This document shows, piece by piece, positions 32,044 through 39,103 of a stretch of DNA of 64,000 bases. Below the pieces are notes generated by a model. The model did not search any database. It saw only the letters and a program-made list of their open reading frames with translations, and had not been told where the DNA came from. How positions within the stretch are numbered: the stretch's first letter is position 1; each line of letters begins with the position of its first letter. The position numbers and the translations under genes are program-made. Source of the DNA: Hymenobacter monticola (GTDB lineage: Bacteria; Bacteroidota; Bacteroidia; Cytophagales; Hymenobacteraceae); assembly GCF_022811645.1 (NCBI RefSeq), contig NZ_CP094534.1, positions 4,588,001 to 4,652,000 on the forward strand, in the 5' to 3' direction.

Positions 32044-32991
32044 CTACTCTACTACCACGCCCATGGCCGAAAACTTGTCGATGCGCTGCGAAATCCGCTC
32101 TTCGGCCGGCACCGCGGCCAGTTCCTTCAGCGTCTTCAGCAGCGTGGCTTTCAAGGTTTCAATCATGCGCCCGGGGTCAGTGTGGGCACCGCCCAGGGGC
32201 TCTTTGACGATGCCGTCCACAAGGCCCGCTTTCTGCATATCGGTGGCCGTGAGCTTGAGTGCCTCGGCGGCCTGCTCCTTGTAATCCCACGAGCGCCACA
32301 GAATGCTGCTGCACGACTCCGGCGAAATCACCGAGTACCACGTGTTTTCCAGCATCAGCACCCGGTCGCCGATGGCAATGCCCAAGGCCCCACCGCTCGC
32401 GCCTTCCCCGATGATGACGCACACCACCGGCACCTTCAGCATAAACATCTCCTTGAGGTTGCGGGCAATGGCCTCGCCTTGCCCCCGCTCCTCGGCCTCC
32501 AGGCCCGGAAACGCGCCGGGCGTGTCAATGAGTGTCACCACCGGCACGTTGAATTTTTCGGCCAACTTCATCAGGCGCAAGGCCTTGCGGTAGCCCTCGG
32601 GGTTGGGCATGCCGAAGTTGCGGAATTGGCGCTGCTTGGTGTTGTGCCCCTTCTGCTGACCAATAAACATCACCGTTTGGCCGTCAATCTCGCCGAAGCC
32701 GCCCACCATGGCCTTATCGTCGCCCACGGTGCGGTCGCCGTGCAGTTCCACGAACTTCTCGGCCATGCCCTCTATGTAGTCCAGGGTATAAGGCCGCTCC
32801 GGGTGGCGCGAGAGCTGCACGCGTTGCCAGCGGGTGAGGTTGGCATACGTTTCTTTTTTGAGCTGCTTGATGCGTTTTTCCAACGCGGCCACGGCTTCCC
32901 CAACTTCCACGTCGCTGTCGGCGGCGAGTTTCTGCATTTCGAGAAGCTTGCCTTCGAGGGCAGCAATGGGTTGTTCAAAGTCGAGGAGCAT
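32044..32991 (-). CDS. accA: Acetyl-CoA carboxylase carboxyltransferase subunit alpha
   Basis: AccA transfers the carboxyl group from biotin to acetyl-CoA, with AccD, in the first committed step of fatty-acid synthesis. The 315-aa protein starts [16 protein letters not shown] and has [13 protein letters not shown] (about 87-99), [18 protein letters not shown] (about 163-180) and the [17 protein letters not shown] block. The upstream in-frame extension is rejected on family alignment by eye. A good -7 box lies 41 bp upstream. Confidence 0.95.
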   Translation of the reverse strand: MLLDFEQPIAALEGKLLEMQKLAADSDVEVGEAVAALEKRIKQLKKETYANLTRWQRVQLSRHPERPYTLDYIEGMAEKFVELHGDRTVGDDKAMVGGFGEIDGQTVMFIGQQKGHNTKQRQFRNFGMPNPEGYRKALRLMKLAEKFNVPVVTLIDTPGAFPGLEAEERGQGEAIARNLKEMFMLKVPVVCVIIGEGASGGALGIAIGDRVLMLENTWYSVISPESCSSILWRSWDYKEQAAEALKLTATDMQKAGLVDGIVKEPLGGAHTDPGRMIETLKATLLKTLKELAAVPAEERISQRIDKFSAMGVVVE

Positions 32992-33031
32992 GGAGCGACG
33001 AATGGCTGAGCAAAAAGAATGTGTCGGAAGG

Positions 33032-33039
33032 CAAAAATA
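33032..33039 (-). promoter_or_regulatory. accA -7 box
   Basis: On the minus strand the sequence reads TATTTTTG, matching TAnnTTTG, 41 bp before the accA ATG. The 307-bp space between accA and the tRNA otherwise holds only this and the tRNA promoter. Confidence 0.5.
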
Positions 33040-33221
33040 ACGCGCTTTCGCGGGCCGAACGGTATTTGCCCCCGTTACACCGGCCCTCAAATATCGGTTG
33101 TGAGGCCGCCGGCAAAGGTAAATCACCTGCCGACGCAATAGTGACTAAAAAATAATCAGGCTGATAAACAACCCTCAAGCACCAAAACGAGCCTAATTCC
33201 GGAAAAATAATGGCCCCATCC

Positions 33222-33253
33222 TTGCGGGCGGTCAATTTCTTGCTCTACCTTTG
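33222..33253 (+). promoter_or_regulatory. tRNA-Asp promoter
   Basis: TTG at 33222-33224 and TACCTTTG at 33246-33253 are separated by 21 nt, an almost ideal Bacteroidetes promoter, about 45 bp before the tRNA. Confidence 0.7.
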
Positions 33254-33298
33254 CAGCACCAAAACGGAAAAGCATACGGCTTCTCCACCAAGGCAAAC

Positions 33299-33372
33299 GG
33301 TTTGGTAGTTCAGTTGGTTAGAATGCCGCCCTGTCACGGCGGAGGTCGCGGGTTCGAGTCCCGTCCAGACCG
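33299..33372 (+). tRNA. tRNA-Asp (GUC)
   Basis: A complete 74-nt cloverleaf: acceptor GGTTTGG/CCAGACC with one T-G wobble, D arm GTTC...GAAT type, anticodon stem CCGCC-CTGTCAC-GGCGG with anticodon GTC, and T arm GCGGG-TTCGAGT-CCCGT. CCA is not encoded. A terminator follows and the integrase starts 160 bp downstream, so the 3' end is the likely attachment site of the element to its right. Confidence 0.97.
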
Positions 33373-33386
33373 CTACCGTTTGTAAC

Positions 33387-33441
33387 GAAAACCCCTAAAA
33401 GTCGCTCCCCTGGTAACAGAAGCGGTTTTTAGGGGTTTTTT
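33387..33441 (+). terminator. Terminator after tRNA-Asp
   Basis: AAAACCCCTAAAA (33388-33400) pairs with TTTTTAGGGGTTTT (33426-33439) with a trailing T run. The 25-nt loop is long, but the stem is perfect. Confidence 0.7.
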
Positions 33442-33531
33442 GCTTTTGGACGATTTAGCATTTATCTCCCTCTTTGGCTGGATTTGGCTCCCAATTGCGC
33501 TCCCAATTGCACCCCAAAAACCAACCGTTTT

Positions 33532-34842
33532 ATGCTGAAGATTCAGTTTGACCGCCGGGCCGACCGCCCGGACGCAGCGGGGCGCTGCCCCATCCACTTA
33601 CGGGCGTACTTCGACGGGCAGCGGCTCCGCGTGGCCACCCGCGAAAAGTGCTTTATTACCGAGTGGAACGCCGATAAAGGCAGATTTAAGAAACCATTCC
33701 CGGGGTTAGTTGAGGCCAATGAGTACCTGGATATATTGGCCGAACGGATGCACGCCCGGTACCGGCAGCTGCGAGCTTCGGGCGTTGCGGTAACAATTGA
33801 GGCGCTGAAAGCGGCGCTGGCCCCACCGGCGGTGGAAGCGCCAAAAGAAGAGGAGCCGGCCCCAATTGTGCTGACCGAACTCTATGCTGATTACCAAGCG
33901 GCGCTAAAGGCGCGGGGCAACATGGTTCAGTCGATGGTATCGGTGGCCACTACCCTTACCCACTTGAACGGGTTTGAAAAGGCGCTCAAGCGCAAGCTGC
34001 AGCTCGGCGACTACGACTTGGCCATGCATGACAAGTTTCTGGCCTACCTGCGCGAAAAAAAGAAGCTGGGGCAAAACACAGTGTGCAAAACAGTGAAGCA
34101 TGTGAAGGCTTTTCTGCGCTACGTGCGCGAAGACCGGCGCATGCCGGTGGCCGTGGAATCGCGGGAGATGAAAATCCGTTGGGCTGAGGTAGACAAGGTT
34201 TATTTGAGTGCAGCTGAGCTGAGTTTGCTGGAAAAAGCCATGCTCCCCTCTACGCTAGTGGCCACGCGGGATGCTTTCTTGTTCTGCTGCTATACCGGGT
34301 TACGTCACTCGGACTTGGCAGAGCTGAACAAAGCCAACGTGCAAACCTGGGATGGCAGCCGCATCCTGCGGCTGACGCAGACCAAGACGCGCACAGCGGT
34401 CAGCATCTACCTCACGCCACCGGCGGCGGCCCTGCTCGACAAGTATGAAGGGACGCGGGCACACTTGCTGCCGGCATACAGCAACCAAGTGATGAACCGG
34501 TACCTGAAGCGCATTGCGCAGCTGGCGGGGCTGCGGGAGATGGTGGAAGTGGTGACAGTCGAGGAAGGCAAGGTGGTGAAGCGGCAACAGCCCAAACACG
34601 AGTTGCTGAGCATGCACACGGCGCGGCACACCTTCGCGGTGCTCTCGCTGATGCGCGGGCTGCCGGTGGCGGTGCTGCAGAAGGTGCTGGGCCACGCTAA
34701 GATTCAAACGACCATGCTCTATGCGAAGGTGGTGGAGGATTTTCAGCACCAGGAAATGCGGCGGATATGGGAAGGTAATACGGCATCAGTGCCGGCAGTA
34801 GTACCAAATCCGGTTTGTGGAATCGAAACTGCAGTGGCATAG
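33532..34842 (+). CDS. Tyrosine site-specific integrase
   Basis: A 436-aa tyrosine recombinase of Bacteroidetes integrative-element type. The N-terminal arm-binding domain is at about 1-95, the SAM-like core-binding domain at about 115-210 and the catalytic domain at about 225-420. Catalytic residues are visible as CYTGLRHSDL (Arg), the HTARH box in LSMHTARHTFAVLSLM, LGHAKIQTT and the nucleophile in MLYAKV. The ATG at 33532 is used; the upstream frame starts only at TTG. Its place immediately after tRNA-Asp marks the left end of the accessory region. Confidence 0.92.
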   Translation: MLKIQFDRRADRPDAAGRCPIHLRAYFDGQRLRVATREKCFITEWNADKGRFKKPFPGLVEANEYLDILAERMHARYRQLRASGVAVTIEALKAALAPPAVEAPKEEEPAPIVLTELYADYQAALKARGNMVQSMVSVATTLTHLNGFEKALKRKLQLGDYDLAMHDKFLAYLREKKKLGQNTVCKTVKHVKAFLRYVREDRRMPVAVESREMKIRWAEVDKVYLSAAELSLLEKAMLPSTLVATRDAFLFCCYTGLRHSDLAELNKANVQTWDGSRILRLTQTKTRTAVSIYLTPPAAALLDKYEGTRAHLLPAYSNQVMNRYLKRIAQLAGLREMVEVVTVEEGKVVKRQQPKHELLSMHTARHTFAVLSLMRGLPVAVLQKVLGHAKIQTTMLYAKVVEDFQHQEMRRIWEGNTASVPAVVPNPVCGIETAVA

Positions 34843-35151
34843 ACCAACTAGGTTACTTCAATTTCATTTAGTATTGAGAATAGAAAGCAAGTGGGCGAGA
34901 GTTGATGTAAGCTGCATGAAGCAGTCGGCATCAATAGTAATTGGCCAACAGGCAGCCAGGACTTGCGCAACACAACTAAGCAAATGTGTCAGCTTAGGAT
35001 ACCATTCGAATTTGCGGGCACCTGCACTATCTTGCCGGCACGCAGTTAAACCTTGCGGCATCACCTAAGAAAAAGCCAGGTCAAGCGTTGCTTACTTCCC
35101 TTCCTGTCAAGAAATCAGCAGCGCAATTACCTGGTTTTTTCTGGTGCTTTT
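34843..35151. other. Gene-free spacer after the integrase
   Basis: No convincing reading frame is seen here. It is lower in GC than the surrounding genes and leads into the tRNA-like sequence at 35152. Confidence 0.5.
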
Positions 35152-35260
35152 GAAGCAGTAGCTCAGGGGTAGAGCATAACAGCGGTGGAATTACCTTCTC
35201 GGGTCAACCGGCGCTTACTTCCAAATTTTAGGGTCGTTGGTTCGAATCCAACCTGCTTCA
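35152..35260 (+). pseudogene. tRNA-like sequence with a 59-nt insert in place of the anticodon and variable arms
   Basis: The acceptor stem GAAGCAG/CTGCTTC (7 bp), D arm GCTC-AGGGGTA-GAGC and T arm GTTGG-TTCGAAT-CCAAC are all perfect, with discriminator A. Between the D and T arms are 59 nt where about 22 are expected. No 5-bp anticodon stem with a 7-nt loop fits, although AGCGGT and ACCG/CGCT segments can pair within. It is either a decayed tRNA, a tRNA with an unusual insert, or a tRNA mimic. It precedes the RING/SWIM/DUF6493 operon by 70 bp. Confidence 0.65.
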
Positions 35261-35330
35261 CTCATTTCTGATTCCTACGGCGTGGCCGTGTCATCATAAA
35301 CCGCTACAGCCTTAGCCCCCTTTTCATTGC

Positions 35331-37598
35331 ATGTACGAGTCATTGATTAAGGTCAGCCTGCGGCAGAAAGCGGTGTATGTACCGTCAGCGGAAGGTGCTG
35401 CCACTGCTCCGGCCGCGGCTGAAGATACAGCCCTGCTGGTCGCCAATTTGGCAAAGTTGGGCTATGCCACTTCGGAGCCGCTACGACAAGCACTAGCAGG
35501 AACTACGCCAGCGTTCCAGACGCAAATGCTGGGGGTGATGCGCGAGGTCACGGGAATGGAAAAGAACTGGACACCCTTGGTGAAAGGCTGGGACAAGCCC
35601 ACAGGCGAAGGGCGCATGGACCACTTGCTCACCTGGGTAACTACGGTGTTTCAAGGCAAGGGCACCCGCCTACCCTGCGGACACATCATTCCGCCAAATA
35701 CGTTTCCGTTGGAGCGGTACAACGGCTGCCCCTTTTGCGGGACACCTTTTGAGTTGGCGTCGATTGAGTACACCGGGCAAGGCAGCAAGTTCAAGGAGCT
35801 AGGGCTGTGGACCGAAGCCGATGTGACCGGCTGCTTGCGCGACCTGTTGGCTTCGAAAACGGCATTGGATGCTACGCAGCAAGACAGCCTGCAGCACCTG
35901 CTGGCGGTGCTGCCCCTGCCAACGAACGTGACCATCGTGATGAAGGAGACGCGTATGGCCGTGGTGGACGCCTATGTAAAGCTGGGACGCGCTGACCAGG
36001 CACAAACCTTCTTCACCTCTCCCACCGACGTTCTGCGGTACCTGTGGTTCAAGAAGACTGGCTTTTTGCAGTTGGTAGAGCCGAAAACCGTTCAGCATCG
36101 GCGGCTGAAAAACGCGCGCACGATTTCCCGCTTCGGCTGGACGAAGGAGCGGTTCGAACAGGCCCAGGCGGAAAACCAAGCACAGGTGCTGGCGCAAACC
36201 CGGGCCGACCTGAAGCTCAAGTACAGCCGTGGCGAGGCAGCCATGGTGGCCAGCTGGCTTAACGCCTTTCCGCAAAGCCCCGCGCAGCTCTGTGAAATCA
36301 TGCACCCCAAGCGCGGCATGTGGGTGCGCTTCATTCGGGCGTTGCGGCTGGCCGAGTACAGCAAAAAGCCTGGACGGGAAAAGCTGCGCGAGACGCTGGA
36401 CGTGTTCTATAACCAGACGTATGAGGTGTGGCAAGGACGCGTGAATCATTTCCGGCTGCGGGCGGACGCGGCGCAGACCTTCGCTTTGTTAAAGCAGCGA
36501 CCGGGCTTGTTTGCCCGCTCCCTGTTCGCCAATATGGTGTGGTTTGGCGCGGAGCCTGCCATTGCTGCCTTTGCGGAAGTGATTGACAAGGTGCCGGCCC
36601 GACTGGTGTTCACCCTCTATATGTACGCCGAGGGCTACTTCGTGAAGCACAGCAAGCGCGCGGTAAAGCCCTTGGGCGGGGCCGGCCGGCATATTCCGAC
36701 CAACCACCTGCTGGACATGTATGACGAGAGCGAGCTAGAGGCCATGCAGCAAGCGGTGGCCGGCCTGTGCGGACTCGCCATGGAGCGGCGGTTTGCGGCA
36801 CAGCCCACGACCAACCGCACCATGTACATCGACCCGACGCTATACAAGATTCCCGTGGCCATTGGCGACCGCAGCGAGACCGTGCAGGACCTGCCCGCGG
36901 CGCTGATGGGCACGCGCTTTCAGGTGGCGGGCGACACGGTGCGCCTGTTTATGCAATGGGGTGTGGGCCTGCCGGCCCAGCACCTAGACCTGGACCTGAG
37001 CTGCACAGTGTCGTTCGCGGGTGGCACGGAAATCTGCTCGTTTTCGCAGTTGGTGGCCACCGGCTGTAAGCATAGCGGCGACATTCAATCCATACCTGAC
37101 CAGGTAGGCACGGCGGAATACATTGAGTTGGACTTGGCGGCGCTGCAGCAGGCGCAGGCGCAGTACGTAACGTTTACGTCCAATGCCTATACCTACGGGG
37201 CAATTGTGCCGAATACCAGTATTGGATGGATGAGCAGCGAGCAACCCATGCGCATTTCCCAAAGCGGGGTGGCTTACGACCCTTCCTGTGTGCAACACCA
37301 GGTGCGGGTTAGCAAGAGCTTATCAAAAGGGTTGGTGTTTGGGGTGCTGAACGTAGCTCAGCGTGAGATTGTGTGGCTGGAAATGGCTTTTCAAGGGCAA
37401 CTGGTGCAGAACCTCAATGCAACCGGCGTGCAAGCATTGCTGCGCAAATTGGAAAGCAAGCTGAGCATCGGACAGCTGTTGGCCATTAAAGCCAAAGCAC
37501 AGCATATGGAACTGGTTGACACACCGGAGGCTGACGAAGTGTATCCTGCCGCTTGGGCCCTGAACACTGCGGCAGTCACGCAGCTGCTGGTGGACTAA
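35331..37598 (+). CDS. RING-type zinc finger protein with a TerD-like C-terminal domain (MXAN_6230/SCO0854-like)
   Basis: A 755-aa protein. A RING/zinc-ribbon-like site is formed by C116, H118, C133 and C136 (LPCGHII ... CPFCGTPFEL). Residues about 150-520 are helical and repeat-like. Residues about 555-700 resemble a TerD domain: LDLDLSCTVSF, then EICSFSQLV and the KHSGDI signature. This layout fits the MXAN_6230/SCO0854 RING-domain family; recognition is by motif, not search. TerD-type domains bind calcium and occur in stress and predicted defence systems. It is the first gene of a three-gene operon. Confidence 0.78.
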   Translation: MYESLIKVSLRQKAVYVPSAEGAATAPAAAEDTALLVANLAKLGYATSEPLRQALAGTTPAFQTQMLGVMREVTGMEKNWTPLVKGWDKPTGEGRMDHLLTWVTTVFQGKGTRLPCGHIIPPNTFPLERYNGCPFCGTPFELASIEYTGQGSKFKELGLWTEADVTGCLRDLLASKTALDATQQDSLQHLLAVLPLPTNVTIVMKETRMAVVDAYVKLGRADQAQTFFTSPTDVLRYLWFKKTGFLQLVEPKTVQHRRLKNARTISRFGWTKERFEQAQAENQAQVLAQTRADLKLKYSRGEAAMVASWLNAFPQSPAQLCEIMHPKRGMWVRFIRALRLAEYSKKPGREKLRETLDVFYNQTYEVWQGRVNHFRLRADAAQTFALLKQRPGLFARSLFANMVWFGAEPAIAAFAEVIDKVPARLVFTLYMYAEGYFVKHSKRAVKPLGGAGRHIPTNHLLDMYDESELEAMQQAVAGLCGLAMERRFAAQPTTNRTMYIDPTLYKIPVAIGDRSETVQDLPAALMGTRFQVAGDTVRLFMQWGVGLPAQHLDLDLSCTVSFAGGTEICSFSQLVATGCKHSGDIQSIPDQVGTAEYIELDLAALQQAQAQYVTFTSNAYTYGAIVPNTSIGWMSSEQPMRISQSGVAYDPSCVQHQVRVSKSLSKGLVFGVLNVAQREIVWLEMAFQGQLVQNLNATGVQALLRKLESKLSIGQLLAIKAKAQHMELVDTPEADEVYPAAWALNTAAVTQLLVD

Positions 37599-37637
37599 AG
37601 GATGCCAAAAGTTTTTGTTAAGCAATCCCTAGTCAAT

Positions 37638-37687
37638 TTAGTTGTTTACTAATTAAATTAGTTGCAAATTGCTATTATAATTAGTTG
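37638..37687 (+). promoter_or_regulatory. Three TTAGTTG direct repeats before the SWIM gene
   Basis: TTAGTTG occurs at 37638-37644, 37658-37664 and 37681-37687, in an AT-rich 100-bp gap between two GC-rich genes. Spacings of 20 and 23 bp place the copies on about the same face of the helix. This is consistent with an operator array or an internal promoter upstream of the ATG at 37699. Confidence 0.5.
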
Positions 37688-37698
37688 ACCACTACTAT

Positions 37699-39039
37699 AT
37701 GTCTGACTTCGCTTACTCGTACGCCCGCCCTTCTGCGTTGGAGCAGCGCCCCGAGGGCAACGCCCTGCTGCTGTCCGCTTTTGCCGAGGAAGGGCTGGAC
37801 ACAGAAACCGCCTGTTTCTTCTGGGGCAGGCTGCGCAACTCCTGGCTCGCGGCGCGTGGGCTGAGCACCTTGGCCAAGGTGGTTGCCTCGCGGTTTGTAC
37901 CGCAGAGTATCGCCTTGCGGGACCCTATTGTGACGGCGGGCGCTAGCCAGCTGCGCTTCGAAGCTTTTTCCTCGTGCAACGGCGTGTATGCTCGGTTGGA
38001 CCTAGGACCGGAGGCCCTGGATGGGGAATTTCTCAGCAGCGGGACTACCAACGTGGACTTCAACGAGCCGATGGTGAATGCGCTGGCCCGCATCTCCCGC
38101 ACGGAGCCGGTGCTGCTGTCGGTGGGACAGCAGGAAGTGGTGCTGGAGCGGGCCGCGGGCAAAGTGGTGGAGCGGAAAGTAGCCTTGCCCGAGCGCTGGA
38201 TTAAAGGCCTGACCTCGGTGCAGGCCTATCTGGCGCTGATGGAGGAAAAGCTGCGCCTGACGCGCGTTCAGGCCGTTCAACTGGTGCAAAGCATTCCGGC
38301 CGGCTCTAGCAAAGCTGATTATTACCTGGTGCTGCGGGGCGTGCGACCCAGCTTTACTCCGGTGGCCAGCGCCGGGGCCGTGCAGGTGGGCGGGGTGCAC
38401 CGCCTGCGCCTACTCGACGGGTTGCTGCCCCTCTGCGAAGCTGTGCGCGTGTACGCCACGCCGGACGGGCAGGCCTCGGCCTTCGTGCTCGAGCTCGGGG
38501 GTGGGCAGAGCTTTTTGCTGGCGTTGTCGGCTGACGTGTGGCGGGGCTTCTCGGGCGAAGGCAATCAGCTGGAAACGCTAATGGACGAACTGCCGGCGGA
38601 GTGGATTAGCGGGGCCAACCGCCTGTTTCGCGGAAACGAGGTGTTTAATCCCAGCCTGTTTGCCCTGGAGCATGACCTGGCGCCCGGCACCGTGGAGCGG
38701 CTCTGCGCCAGCCTCTCGGCCATGGGCCTACTGGGCTTCGACCTGGCCGACAACCAGCACTTTTACCGGCGCCTGCCCTTCAAGCTTGGCCGCATCCTGA
38801 GCATGAACCCGCGCCTGAAAAACGCCCGCGCCTTGCTGGACGCGGCCGATGACGTGCAACTCGTGGGCCTGGGAGCCGGGGGCCGTACCGAGGCGCGGGT
38901 GCGCGGCACCGACGTGTGGCACACGGTAGTGGTGGGCGGTGCGGAAGCAGCACGGTGCACCTGCCCCTGGTTTAGCAGCCACCAAGGCCAGCGAGGGCCG
39001 TGCAAGCACATTCTAGCAGCCCAGATGCGCTTTTTGTAA
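37699..39039 (+). CDS. SWIM zinc-finger protein
   Basis: A 446-aa protein ending in a SWIM zinc finger: C420, C422, C435 and H437 (RCTCPWFSS ... GPCKHILAAQ), which would bind DNA or protein. The first 400 residues are mixed and have no recognised catalytic motif. It sits between the RING/TerD-like gene (100 bp gap) and the DUF6493 gene (64 bp gap). SWIM proteins paired with large repeat proteins also appear in the YehQ-type MoxR/vWA operons, but no MoxR or vWA gene is present here. Confidence 0.82.
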   Translation: MSDFAYSYARPSALEQRPEGNALLLSAFAEEGLDTETACFFWGRLRNSWLAARGLSTLAKVVASRFVPQSIALRDPIVTAGASQLRFEAFSSCNGVYARLDLGPEALDGEFLSSGTTNVDFNEPMVNALARISRTEPVLLSVGQQEVVLERAAGKVVERKVALPERWIKGLTSVQAYLALMEEKLRLTRVQAVQLVQSIPAGSSKADYYLVLRGVRPSFTPVASAGAVQVGGVHRLRLLDGLLPLCEAVRVYATPDGQASAFVLELGGGQSFLLALSADVWRGFSGEGNQLETLMDELPAEWISGANRLFRGNEVFNPSLFALEHDLAPGTVERLCASLSAMGLLGFDLADNQHFYRRLPFKLGRILSMNPRLKNARALLDAADDVQLVGLGAGGRTEARVRGTDVWHTVVVGGAEAARCTCPWFSSHQGQRGPCKHILAAQMRFL

Positions 39040-39103
39040 GTCGCCTCCCGCTCAGCTTGCTCTTTTCGCCCCTTCCCCTCCTGCCCGTTTTCCCTCATCA
39101 CCT

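Noticed and set aside
33484..33531. Sixteen-residue extension of the integrase from a TTG codon
   Set aside because: It translates a tandem CCCAATTGC repeat; the ATG at 33532 gives the usual integrase N-terminus.
35177..35235. Group I intron inside the tRNA-like sequence
   Set aside because: 59 nt is far too short, and no anticodon stem forms when the insert is removed in any simple way.
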